This document shows, in pieces, positions 1-51,538 of a stretch of 60,000 nucleotides of DNA. The notes under the pieces are model-generated. The model searched no databases, was not told the origin of the DNA, and saw nothing but the letters and a program-made list of their open reading frames with translations. The DNA comes from Antedon mediterranea (Eukaryota; Echinodermata; Crinoidea; Comatulida; Antedonidae). The stretch spans positions 2,831,001 to 2,891,000 of the forward strand of contig NC_092680.1 in NCBI RefSeq assembly GCF_964355755.1. The letters run 5' to 3'. How positions within the stretch are numbered: position 1 is the first letter of the stretch; every line of letters starts with the position of its first letter. The translations under genes were made by a program, and so were the position numbers.

Positions 1-1420
1 TAGTAACCAGTTTTATCGAAAAATAAAAAGGTAAAAAATTAGCCATTTTTTGAAAAAATCACTGTACTATAGTACAGGGAAATTTGCGAAAAATGGCGGA
101 TTTTCGACCCTTTGATTTGTTGACATAAATGATTACTATTGCATAATAAACATGCGAAGAGGCGAATAATGGGTTCTGCGCATGTCAATTGTGCTATAGT
201 AACCACTTTTGACATAAATTGTTACTATAGTATAATAAACATGCGCAGAGGTGAATAATGGGTTCTGCGCATGTCAATTGTGCTATAGTAACCATTTTTA
301 TCGAAAAATAAAAAGGTAAAAAATTAGCCATTTTTTGGAAAAAATCCCTGTACTATAGTACAGCAAAATTAGTGAAAAATGGCGGATTTTCGACCCTTTT
401 ATTTGTTGACATAAATGGTTACTATTGCTTAATAAACATTTTCAGAGGCAAATAGTGGGTTCTGCGCATGTGAATTGTGCTATAGTAACCACTTTTGACA
501 TAAATGGTTACTATAGTATAATAAACATGCGCAGAGGCGAATAATGGGTTCTGCGCATGTCAATTGTGCTATAGTAACCAGTTTTATCGAAAAATAAAAA
601 GGTAGAAAATTAGCCATTTTTTGAAAAAAATCCATGTACTATAGTACAGGGATTTTTTTCAAAAAATGCCCAAAATATCCACTTTTTAAAATTCAATAAA
701 TATGCGATAATATTGCCATATATACGCATATATTGTGTTTTATCATCTTATACAGTCATAGCAACTAGTTTTGTCGAAAAATAAAAGGGTCCAAATGCGC
801 ACGTCAATTGTGCTATAGTAACCAGTTTTATCGAAGAATAAAAAGGTCGAAAATTTGCCATTTTTTGAAAAAAATCCCTGACTATAGTACAGCGAAACTT
901 CCGAAAAATGATTGATTTTCAACCCTTTTATTTTTTGACATAAATGGTTACTATTGCATAATAAACATGCGCAGAGGCAAATAGTGGGTTCTGTGCATGT
1001 CAATTGTGCTATAGTAACCACTTTTGACATAAATGGTTACTATAGTATAATAAACATGCTCAAAGGCGAATAATGGGTTCTGCGCATGTCAATTTTGCTA
1101 TAGTAACCACTTTTATCGAAAAATAAAAAGGTAGAAAATTTGCCATTTTTTGGAAAAATTCCCTGTACTATAGTACAGCGAAATTTGCGAAAAATGGCGG
1201 ATTTTCGACCCTTTTATTTGTTGACATAAATGGTTACTATTGCATAATAAACATGCGCAGAGACGAATAATGGGTTCTGCGCATGTCAATTGTGCTATAG
1301 TAACCACTTTTGACATAAATGGTTACTATAGTATAATAAACATGCGCAGAGGCGAATAATGGGTTCTGCGCATGTCAATTGTGCTATAGTAACCACTTTT
1401 GACATAAATGGTTACTATAG
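1..1420. repeat. Array of palindromic units (GGTTACTATAG ... CTATAGTAACC)
   Basis: Repeated modules of about 75-80 bp have nested inverted repeats: outer GGTTACTATAG/CTATAGTAACC, inner CATGCGCAGA/TCTGCGCATG. They alternate with a longer module containing the perfect palindrome CTGTACTATAGTACAG and a TCGAAAAATAAAAAGG stretch. Several copies are near-identical. It extends past the left edge. No gene is seen. Confidence 0.85.
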
Positions 1421-1539
1421 TATTTTGATTTTTAAATTTCATATTTCTAGTTAAAATTTTCAATATCTGAATAGGCCTATACCACAAGGTGTATCATTCC
1501 CTAAAAATGTGTCAGTTGAGTCGTTCTTTTACGACAGGG

Positions 1540-1810
1540 CAGTATAGTACAGGGATTTTTTTCAAACATGTACGCATATATTGTGTTATCATCATCTTAT
1601 ATAGCCATAGTAACTAGTTTTGTCGAAAAATAAAAGGGTCGAAATGTTGTCATTTTTGAAAATTTCCTTGTACTATTTTTTCGAAAAATTGCCAAAATAT
1701 CCATTTTTTAAAATTCATTAATTATGCGACAGTATTGCCATATATGCGCATATATTGTGTTATCATGATCTTATAAAGCCATAGTAACTAGTTATGTCCA
1801 AAAATTGATT
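1540..1810. repeat. Diverged relatives of the palindromic array
   Basis: Two weakly conserved units share TTGTGTTATCATCATCTTAT and AGCCATAGTAACTAG followed by TCGAAAAATAAAAGGGTC, which also occur near 660-800. They look like an older part of the same array. Confidence 0.6.
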
Positions 1811-1935
1811 TACAAATTTCATTATTACAAATTTATAAACTAGTTTATTACATCATAGAATACAACAAAATTACATTTTTATTGAAAATAATTCACAATT
1901 GTAAAATTGTAAACAGCATACAGTATCGCAAGGAA

Positions 1936-2895
1936 TCTGGAAGACGTATCGCGTCCACTATTGGTCACACAAGACATCTGGAAGACATATCGCGTCCACT
2001 ATTGGTCACACAAGACATCTGGAAGACGTATCGCGTCCACTATTGGTCACACAAGACATCTGGAAGACGTATCGCGTCCACTATTGGTCACACAAGACAT
2101 CTGGAAGACGTATCGCGTCCACTATTGGTCACACAAGACATGTGGAAGACGTATCGCGTCCACTATTGGTCACACAAGACATGTGGAAGACGTATCGCGT
2201 CCACTATTGGTCACACAAGACATGTGGAAGACGTATCGCGTCCACTATTGGTCACACAAGACATCTGGAAGACATATCGCGTCCACTATTGGTCACACAA
2301 GACATCTGGAAGACGTATCGCGTCCACTATTGGTCACACAAGACATCTGGAAGACGTATCGCGTGTCCACTATTGGTCACACAAGACATCTGGAAGACGT
2401 ATCGCGTCCACTATTGGTCACACAAGACATCTGGAAGACGTATCGCGTCCACTATTGGTCACACAAGATATCTGGAAGACGTATCGCGTCCACTATTGGT
2501 CACACAAGACATCTGGAAGACATATCGCGTCCACTATTGGTCACACAAGACATCTGGAAGATGTATCGCGTCCACTATTGGTCACACAAGATATCTGAAA
2601 GACGTATCGCGTCCACTATTGGTCACACAAGACATCTGGAAGATGTATCGCGTCCACTATTGGTCACACAAGACATCTGGAAGATGTATCGCGTCCACTA
2701 TTGGTCACACAAGACATCTGGAAGACGTATCGCGTCCACTATTGGTCACACAAGACATCTGGAAGATGTATCGCGTCCACTATTGGTCACACAAGACATC
2801 TGGAAGATGTATCGCGTCCACTATTGGTCACACAAGACATCTGGAAGATGTATCGCGTCCACTCTTGGTCACACAAGACATCTGGAAGACGTACC
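1936..2895. repeat. 41-bp minisatellite, about 23 copies
   Basis: The unit contains GTATCGCGTCCACTATTGG then TCACACAAGACATCTGGAAGAC. Copies differ by a few point changes; one unit near 2364 carries an extra GT. The unit has no stop in any plus-strand frame and 41 is not a multiple of three, so long overlapping ORFs appear in all frames. These are artefacts of the repeat. Confidence 0.95.
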
Positions 2896-2952
2896 TCATT
2901 TCACTCTATTTCATACACCAAACAGTGCCTTGACTGTATAACCAGGCATTGA

Positions 2953-3845
2953 ATACAAAAGCAAAGCAATAAACAACATAATAAGAGAAATGATTAATAG
3001 TTTGATGATAAGACAGCGATGCTGAACCCAAAGTAGATGATACAATCCTCTGAATGGGTTTGTGAAGAAAAACTTGTCTCGTCGACTAAAACAAAAGAGA
3101 TATATGAAAAAAAAATGTAATTGTTATAGTTCCAAACAAAACCTTTTGATCAAAATGACAACTTTGCTCCACTTCGTGAAATGGAACATGAAGCATGTAT
3201 GTAAAAAGACCATTTTCCCCCTAAAAGAAAACTGGCCTTTACGGAAAACATAACACCCTGGGCCAACCTATAAAGTCCATATTTTGAGAGATACTGGACA
3301 TAATGATAATGTATAGGACCAATTATTACATAGTTAGTATAGCGGAGGCTTCTTTTAATTGAAAACCATTATTTTAACATTTAATTTCCCAACTATCTTA
3401 CAAAAAGTATTTAAATTTTGTACACAAGCGCAATATGTACAATACAATTGAAAGATATACCCTGCAACCAATTACTTAAATTAAAATAAAATATGTAACT
3501 GTAAATTTCCATAAATATAGTTTTAGATAAGCACACATCAAATACATTATTAACATATATATATATATATTAAAATATACATAATATTGCAATATGGTAC
3601 CTTTAAAAAAATAAATAAAAAATTATATATTACAAAGTATTATATAAAAATATATATTCAATTAATAACTTAACAGCACTTTCAATATAAACGGTGAGTT
3701 GAACACAAAAGAAAGTAAACAAAGAAATATCAATATCAGACATTGATAAAATATAAGTGATTTGGAACGAAACATGTGTTAAAAAAGAAAACTTTTAAAA
3801 ATGTCAAAGTTTGATCAAATGGTTACTACCCTGGGTAAGGTAGAC
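2953..3845. other. AT-rich intergenic DNA, no gene seen
   Basis: There are short ORFs only (63 aa or less, no recognisable domain), a TA dinucleotide run near 3555 and homopolymer A tracts. Confidence 0.6.
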
Positions 3846-3848
3846 AAT

Positions 3849-4671
3849 GGCCCTGTTTCTGCTGCCAACTAAATACCGTATATTATACGGTATTTTTTGA
3901 ATACCGTATATATACGGTATATTTTTGGCAGCAGAAACTGCGCTCATAAAAAATATACCGTATTTTGTATACCGTATTTTCCCCACAAAATTTGTGGATA
4001 AAATACGGTATTTACAAATTTATACCGTATTTTTTGTACCCGTTTCTGCTGCCAATAAAAAATACCGTATTTTTTTTTTACATGACAAAAGGTCACCATT
4101 CGTGTTTTTATTTTCTGTCGCTGTTAGCTGCTTTACACACATGTATAGATATATTCGGCGAAAATGTGGAGCGAATACGTCACAGTTTTACTAAATAAAT
4201 GTGTGTGGGGAAGCTAAAATGTCTGACCAACTAAAAGGTAATAAAAGGGACAACCACATTTATAAAGACATTTCTAAAAAAATAAAGCAGGAGTATGGAA
4301 TAGACTTGTCTCCAAAGCAAGTAAACTCAAAGCTGAAGAGCCTGCAAAAGCAGTACAACATTGCAAAATACAATAACTCGGGGAGGGAACAAATTAATTG
4401 TCCCCATTACGATGTTTTCTGTGCTCTCACAACATCTCTATCACTAGGGCTAGGCTGTTGAAAGTGAGACGTAAAACTTCCTTTATTGCGACTTTTAATT
4501 ATCGATCAAATAAATGAATGGCAATTTGGGTAAAAAAGATGAAATTTAACACGACCACCCAAGAAGTATTGTTAGCAGAAACGGGGTACTAAAAAATACG
4601 GTATAAAAAATACCGTATTTTATACCGTATTTTTATACCGTATTTTGAGCAGTTGCAGCAGAAACAGGCCC
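3849..4671. mobile_element. Harbinger-like DNA transposon remnant with TIRs and AAT target duplication
   Basis: The left end GGCCCTGTTTCTGCTGCC and the inverted right end GCAGCAGAAACAGGCCC are flanked by AAT on both sides (3846-3848, 4672-4674). Sub-terminal DNA at both ends is packed with inverted ATACCGTAT-type motifs. An internal ORF encodes a Myb/SANT-like domain. PIF/Harbinger elements have 3-bp duplications, GG-starting TIRs and a Myb/SANT accessory gene, which fits. No transposase is present, so it is non-autonomous. Confidence 0.72.
4201..4461 (+). CDS. Myb/SANT-like DNA-binding ORF inside the transposon
   Basis: 86 codons. The segment IYKDISKKIKQEYGIDLSPK, VNSKLKSLQKQYNIAKYNNS and CPHYDVF follows the Myb/SANT-like pattern (helix, K-x-L-x-x-x-Y, small-residue turn, P-x-Y/F-D). 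In Harbinger transposons such a protein helps the transposase recognise the ends. The ORF may start at the inner Met (SDQLKGN...). It is short and probably degenerate, with the N-terminal helix poorly conserved. Confidence 0.5.
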   Translation: MCGEAKMSDQLKGNKRDNHIYKDISKKIKQEYGIDLSPKQVNSKLKSLQKQYNIAKYNNSGREQINCPHYDVFCALTTSLSLGLGC

Positions 4672-5107
4672 AATGTGTCATGTTCATTCAATATTATTTT
4701 ACACTTGAGTTGCTTTGAATAATAGTGTCTTTTTGGGTATAATTTAGTTCTAAACTAAAAGATATGAGAAAATAAATATCTTGATAATATTATTACAATT
4801 CTGGTGAGTTTTGTTTAAGCACACAAGCAGTATTAAAGTTATTATAAAATATATACATAATATTCTAGTTAAAGTCTATGCATCTAATTACCCTTTAAAA
4901 GCACTTCATATAGAAGAATCTCAACTGAATCTGTACAATGTGCACCTATTCTATGCAGAAACTTTTATAAAAATTTACATAATATACAAATTAAAAAATA
5001 TTGAATTAAAGCTTTTAAATAAGCAATATCAATCAATGGATTAGTTAATCAACAACTAATTAAAGCTAATTTTGATGGATCAGTCACTCACCAAACCACA
5101 TTCCATA

Positions 5108-5153
5108 AAGGGAGGTATAAAAATAATAATATATATATTTTTATACCTCCCTT
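5108..5153. other. Perfect 18-bp-stem hairpin
   Basis: AAGGGAGGTATAAAAATA (5108-5125) is exactly complementary to TATTTTTATACCTCCCTT (5136-5153), with a 10-nt AT loop. Flanking GATGGATCAGTCACTC and GGTCCATCAGTCACTC are direct repeats. It could be a small MITE or a structured 3' UTR element. Confidence 0.7.
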
Positions 5154-5290
5154 GGTCCATCAGTCACTCCTAATAAATATTGTATTTTGAGCCATATGCA
5201 CCATGGTGTTCAGCCATGATTATCATTATCCTCAATATAGCCTATATTATTTTGTCTATGTCCAAAGGTAGGAATACTCACAATAAATAT

Positions 5291-5427
5291 TAAGCTCTGT
5301 CTACAAAAAAATGTGATGTGCCCAAATATGGACATGATAATGTCATATCACTACCGTATTTGAGCATACCATATGGACACGTCACATTTTTTTGTCAAAC
5401 TAGTTTGATAGTGTAGACAAGACTTTA
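5291..5427. mobile_element. Foldback MITE copy 1 (AGCTCTGTCTACACTATCAAA family)
   Basis: Ends resemble AGCTCTGTCTAC and GTAGACAAGACT, with TTA on both sides. The interior holds GATGTGCCCA, ATGGACATGAT and CACTACCGTATTTG blocks in inverted arrangement, like the other copies. Confidence 0.75.
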
Positions 5428-5563
5428 ATGTTTGTTCAATAATGTAATTTCAATCAATTCTCCAGGGATCTGAGAGGTGCATTGATAAAAAGATGTTTTG
5501 TCATGTTTGTTCATAGGTGGTGAATAGGCTCCCAATGATGAATAATTCACAACAACTGTTTTT

Positions 5564-45749
<40,186 letters not shown>

Positions 45750-46163
45750 TTATATCCGATATGTTTCCAAACGTTCTACCATAGTTGTTGATAACGGTTT
45801 TGTCTAATAATAAATCGTTACGCTTTGCCCCTATTGCTTTGGTGAGAAATCGATCGTGTATGCTGGATTAGCAAAACGTAATGCCATTCTATAATACCCA
45901 TACCTGCAACTAGTCTGATGACGTCATGTTTGGCCTAATGGTATTTGTGATAACAACCCTAGTTGTTTGCTATTTTATTTATATCATTATTATTTATTTC
46001 ATAATGTATATTATTATTATTTCGTTTATATAAATATGATAATATAATAAATGTTATCATCATATCATTTATTTACAGCCAATGAATGAATTGTAACAAT
46101 AATGTAATAAGATATTTAATAATAATGCGTGTGGTTCAGTTCAGAGTATTACCAGGGAAGAGT

Positions 46164-46291
46164 CAACTTTATGTGACCTAAAAATGTGATGTGCCCATAT
46201 GGACATGATGATGTCAAATCACTACCATATTTAGGTATATCAACACCACACTTTTTTTGTCAAACTAGTTTGATAGTGTAGACAGAGCTTA
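46164..46291. mobile_element. Foldback MITE copy 9, left-truncated, in the divergent spacer
   Basis: Starts within the left arm (CAACTTTATGTGAC) and keeps the right end TTTGATAGTGTAGACAGAGCT followed by TAA. Confidence 0.72.
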
Positions 46292-46524
46292 AGAGATGAT
46301 AGAGGGGAGCTGGGATCCCGTCCGAGGGTAAGGACGACATCATGAATAATGCACGAGTTGTTAATTATTTCTACGATTTAAATCAGTATCAATTTAGAAA
46401 TCAATTCAATTTTTATTTATTCAATTTTAGCATAAAGAACCATTAAATTACAAAAACAAAAGTAAAACAGTATACAAAAGAATTACAAGAGAACCTAACC
46501 CTCTAAACTACTAAAAACAGACAC

Positions 46525-46575
46525 GATTGTGGGCATCGAACCCGGGACTCCAACTCCTCAGCAGACTAAAGCCCA
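46525..46575 (-). mobile_element. tRNA-like SINE head trace in the divergent spacer
   Basis: On the minus strand, GTCCCGGGTTCGATGCCCAC fits a B box, with CTTTAGTCTGCTGAGGAG ahead as a poor A box. Confidence 0.35.
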
Positions 46576-47879
46576 GACTCGTCCAAACATTTGCGCCCTA
46601 TAATGTCCTAATTCATGTCATAATTAATCTCATGAATTATAATGATTTCTGCCTCCCCATAGATGCTTCTGAGTGAACGATAAATATTTAGAGATCTGGA
46701 AATGGTTAAATTTAAAAAACGATGATAATAAATCGTTTCAGCTAAAGATTTCGCTAGCGATGTTGTATACCTGCATTATTATCATTCGTGATAAACCTGA
46801 AACTTTAATTTGAAACTTAATAATGATGGACAGAAATTAATACAACGATTTATAAAATTAACGTGTTTATGTGCGTACAAGTCACGTCACGTCAACATGG
46901 TTTCGTGCTGTCCATTTTAAATTTTAAATGTTTTTATATACGTGATAAACAAGACATTTTTCGAGCCAGATTGCTTGACGGAATAAAATAGTTAAAGAAT
47001 TGAATTGAAAATTATATTCACAATAGCGGGCGCGCGTATGTTTCGGGGGACAGTGTTGAAATTGAAACATCAACACAAAATATAACTCAACACGTCGTCT
47101 TACTGCACCTTAGTAGGGTCGTTTAGAAGATTAACGTTTAGATTTAATGAGGATTGTTAAGACAAAATTGTTATTAAAATTGAATACCATTGTTGTTATG
47201 TGGCCCACACAATGTAATGCATTAAATGGGTATTATGGTTAAAGCAGGTTGGATTCAAAACAATCCAGATAAAAAAGTAAACAAAGAAAAAAATGTTCAG
47301 AAACCGTACAACCAAGCAAACACTAGATTATAAATTTAAAAATGTAATGAATAATAATATGTTTTATAATAGATTACAAAAAAAAAATAATTGTATTAAA
47401 CTAGGCCTGCTGTGGAGTAGCTTTGCGTCAGGGAGTTGAGTAGGCCTAATTGGTCAGATGATTTTTTCGCAAGTATTCTCAAATTTATGAAGTACAAATT
47501 ACGTCAGAGTAGGGCAAAACATCTGACCAATAAAAAAAAAAATATAAAAATAACATACACAAAAAAACGAAAGGCAGAAAATAACGAAAGTGTAGAAAAT
47601 GTATAGATATTGTGTAATTATTATGATGAAATATTGTATGGATAAAAGTGATGTTAACCACACAAGATTTTTAAAAAAGTATTACAAAAGAAAACATATT
47701 TTTCCTGTAATTGTAAAAAATATTTTGACAGCAGGCTTACTGAATTGTGTCCCTGGCCGGTTATACTTTGATGGCATTGTTGACATAAAACAATCAAAAG
47801 TATTTATGTATTTTAACACAAAGTACGGTCCTTGGTCCGTACCTGTATTTATTATTACAATTACGTCAGCGCCCTCAAT

Positions 47880-48026
47880 CTAAAATATTTATATATGGAA
47901 ATTTATACAATGTAATCACGTGACAATGCGATTTAATAAAAAGTGTGTCTGAACAACCAGTGAAGTACAAACAGATCATCAACAGAGCTTGTATGCAGAA
48001 GAGTCTAACCAAACACAAACACCAAA
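47880..48026 (+). promoter_or_regulatory. Possible core promoter / 5' UTR of the fusion gene
   Basis: Upstream of the ATG at 48027 there are TATA-like strings (tatttatatat at about 47886 and ttaataaa at about 47933) and a CACGTG E-box (47917-47922). The 80 nt before the ATG have no in-frame extension that adds a recognisable domain. These are short motifs in AT-rich DNA, so the call is weak. Confidence 0.25.
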
Positions 48027-51000
48027 ATGCAGACCTTAGCTAGTATGGCAAAACAGGGACGGTCGTCGCTTGACAAGGTACGGTATGCTGGTATTTAGTA
48101 TTTCCTTAAATTACATCTGATGAAATCCATCATTAATATCCTTGATATCTATTTCTAGTTTATGATTTCTACTTATATAATTATTACTCAAGGCATGTAA
48201 ACATTATAGAATGAAAGGAAAATATATAAGTGATTAATAATAGTGAGATAAGATATTTGTTCAGCAGTCAAGTACAATTTAAGTAATAAAAAAAAGGAAT
48301 AATAATGCTTTTTTTTTAAATGTCATTGAATAAAAAATGAATACCCATTATATAGACAATATTCATTCATTTCCTTTATTTCGGATAGTACATCCATATA
48401 CAAATCATACAAAAACAAAAGCAATGATAACAAATTTTACCAGGAAATTAACAATATAAATAAAACAACCTACAATATCCTAACATATCAATGTGCACAA
48501 ACGCTGATGTAGGATGGATTGTTGAAGTACGTTAGCTACTAATCAGACTATTATTAATATTAACATGTGTATTTTCCAATGAACTGGTTTACAATACTGA
48601 CATATTTGTTTAATTGCCAAGGTTGGGCTGACAAAACCTATTGATGGTGGCATCATCTATAGTGATGTTCAGCTTGAAGGAATTTCAAAAACAAAGTAAG
48701 TATCATTCAGTAATGTAAAGCTCTGTCTACATATCAAACTAGTTTGACAAAAAAAGAGTAATGTGCACACATATGGTAGTGATATGACATCATCATGTCT
48801 ATATATGGGCACATCACAGTTTTTGTGACATAAAGTTTGTATGTTTGTAGGTATATTTATTATTAAGTAAAATCACAGAAAGCAAATACCAAAGGCTGAC
48901 ATACCTACAAAGTTTAAAGAGAGAAGCCTCACATTATTTTGCACTATAAGGCAGCTAAAAGCTGAAAGTGTTGTAATGTATACATTAAAAAAAAACCCAA
49001 ACAAAACATTCAATTAGTGAACATTATTATGTTATGTTACTCTAAAGCATCCCAATGTGTACGCGCGCGTTTTATACGTGTTTGCAATTGCTGTTACGTA
49101 CCCTATATTTTCCAAATAATTATTGTATAAGATAAGATATAACATATTTGTAGGTTTAGCAGTAAAGCACACCAATGTGTACGCACGCGTTTTATACGTG
49201 TTGGCAATTGCTGTTACGTATATTTTCCAAATAATTATTGTATATGTTTTTTTTGTAGCTTTGCGATTGATTTAATCAGCTCGAGTAGTAGTCGTAGAGG
49301 TGGAGGGGGTATGCCAGATATTGCACTCCGTATCACTGTTGATTTTGATAAAAGGAAAATTGAAAGAAAGGCAAGAATATTAGATAAGTGGTCTACCGCA
49401 GTTGTTAGCGCTCCTGGCTTTATGTTCCAGAGGAGTTTAGCGTTTAGAATTGACATAGCATGTGGACAGACAAAATATACGGTAGGTCTAAACAATTTGG
49501 TTTTCTTGATATAGTAGTAAGGTACTGTAATGATATTACGTGATGCTAAAACATGTTTACCTCTACGATAACAAGAGGATTACTGTGCATACTTCTGATC
49601 ATTGTAGAAGTAGTTTCATGGTAGGGCCTAGGGAAGAAGGGTTCATTTTTCGTTCTACTATTATAGTCTGGTAGGCCTACAATTATGAGGTTATGAATTT
49701 GCGCTTAAAAATAATAACACTGTTGAATTTACTATCATTTTAATAATAGAGTACTGTAATGATAACGTGATGCATAACACATGCTTTACTTCTACGGTAA
49801 ACAAATACGGGATTATTATTCGTAGTTGTATGGTGGAGGGATGTGTCAGGGTTCGTTTCAAGTTACTATTCATTATAGTCTGCTCTGTTAGGCCTACAAT
49901 TATGACGTTATGAATTTGCGCTTAAAAATATAACACTGTTGAATTTACTACCATTGATACTAAGCTTGGATGTACATACCCTGTTTTAAAATGATCACGT
50001 CAAGGACATCCATCAACAGTATTTTTCAATATCATAGTAATTGATGATTGGGATAGGCGTTGAACACGCATAAAACAATATGAGGGTATTTATTTGGAAA
50101 ACAAATTTCATTTACATCAACCTGTCTTTGTCGTGCAATTTGTTAGCAATCCGAAATTATTCCTACTGGTGCTTGGCAATATAATTTTAATTTAGGTAAA
50201 ATTGAATTTAATCTAGAGTGTATTCGTGTTAAATACTTCGAATAATATTATATTATTTGTGCTTTATTGATTTTCTGTAATGTTTGAAAATTAAGCACTA
50301 GCCTACAAAATGCCAACGATCTTTGGACGATTATTGGAGTAATTATTACAGTTAAAAGTTAGAATAAGTGGTAATGTAACCTCGTTTTATCTCGGTTTGT
50401 ACGATATTATATTTATACAAAACTCAGAAATTAGATAAAATACATTGAAATTCGATCAATAAAAAAATGACTCTCCTACACAAAATGTTATATAAAAACA
50501 CGTAGTCTACATGATCAACAATCTTTTATTATTGGATTAATTATTAAAGATAAAAATTGTGTTAATGTAACCTATTTTTATCCTGGTTAGTACGATCATA
50601 TTTATACTAACTCAGTTAGATAAAAAATAAACAAAAATTCGATCAATAGAAATTGCCTTTTTTTATTCCTACACGAAATGTTATATAAAAACCAAACTCT
50701 GATAAAAAACAAACCATTTTTTAGATGCTTATAAAGTATAACATACCGGTAATTACCCATACCATGATCTTTTGTAAACCTTAATAAATGTCTACACACG
50801 CGCCCATTGTACATCCGTAAAATTTAACTACTTGCAAGTTCATACAACTTTAATGTCGTTTTATTTAATCATCATGATGTGTGTAAAATAGGTACCGGTA
50901 TTTATCTATATCATCCATGAACATGTTATTGTTGCAGTGCGTCCAACCAGTCCTGTCGATAATAATAACTTGCAATGTGTGAGTGCTAAGGCCTACAAAT

Positions 51001-51538
51001 ATTAATGTCTCGAACCAGCCTTTTTGAAGGGAGAGGAGGTTGTAATCCTTGTCGAATATGGCCGGGGTAGGAAACCAATGGATTTTGAGTTTGATTTTGT
51101 TAGGGTACATTTTACAAATGGATATTTAGCATGTGAATCGTCATCAAGTGGACTTTTTGTTGGTGATGTCAATGGTGCCTTGTCGAATAATGACTAAAAA
51201 CTGGAGACATTTTCTCCATACTATCTCCATTCCCGTCTGGCAATATGTCCAAAGTATTGTAGTTTTTGTTTGATAATAGATTCGATTAATGTGCCTTTCT
51301 TGCCTATTTCGTGCCTTACACTTTCATTAGATCTTCTGGCAGTCCATGGAATACCTAGAAGCTTTCTATTTAAACAATAACAAATAATATGTTCCGTCAC
51401 CAGATAACTATCAATGGTCGTGACGAATTATACTTCAACCATGTTCTTCAAGATCTATCTCAAGTTGATACGATTAGTGTACTAGGGGAGGACGTCAGCA
51501 TAAAAAGTTATGAGACGAAAGATACTAGTCTACTTCTA
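48027..51538 (+). CDS. Galectin-like N-terminal domain of the fusion (exons 1-4)
   Basis: Exon 1 gives a 17-residue lead (MQTLASMAKQGRSSLDK). Exons 2-4 align along a whole galectin domain: IDGGIIYSDVQLEG (strands F2/S1-like), NFAIDLISS, PDIALRITVDFDKRKIERKA where galectins have DIAFHFNPRF..VVxN, DKW (W86, the stacking tryptophan position), FQRSLAFRIDI matching F-x-R-G-x-x-F-x-x-x-I, YTITINGRDELYFNHVL matching the V-x-V-N-G-x-x-x-x-x-Y-x-H-R motif, and VDTISVLGEDVSIKS matching the final I-x-x-L-x-I-x-G-D-V strand. The sugar-binding H, N-P-R, N and E-R are not conserved, so lactose binding is unlikely. A Ser5-Arg2-Gly4 insert lies in one loop (residues 49-59). Confidence 0.82.

Larger units (their letters stand above)
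4675..5563. other. Downstream flank of otoferlin: no gene, one MITE and one hairpin
   Basis: AT-rich DNA with short uninformative ORFs. It includes a hairpin (5108-5153) and a foldback MITE copy (5291-5427). It probably includes the 3' UTR of last exon c. Confidence 0.5.
45750..48026. other. Divergent intergenic spacer between otoferlin and the fusion gene
   Basis: About 2.3 kb separates the two start codons, which point away from each other. It holds one truncated copy of the foldback MITE (46164-46291), a tRNA-like SINE trace (46525-46575), a short CG-rich patch (47026-47040) in otherwise AT-rich DNA, and an unconvincing ORF. Any 5' UTR exons and promoters of both genes should lie here. 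Confidence 0.6.

Noticed and set aside
1-1420. CRISPR-like spaced palindromic repeats
   Set aside because: Animal genomic context, units adjoin without unique spacers, and no associated genes; better explained as a foldback/satellite array.
1882-2952. Long plus-strand ORFs with HTRHLEDVSRPLLVT repeats
   Set aside because: Produced by the stop-free 41-bp minisatellite in every frame; no splice sites or homologues.
47599-47883. 94-codon plus-strand ORF upstream of the fusion gene
   Set aside because: No recognisable domain, Ile/Lys/Tyr-rich composition typical of AT-rich noise, and no splice or family support.
49235-49495. 86-codon minus-strand ORF
   Set aside because: It is antisense to fusion exon 3, which is supported by splice borders and galectin similarity.
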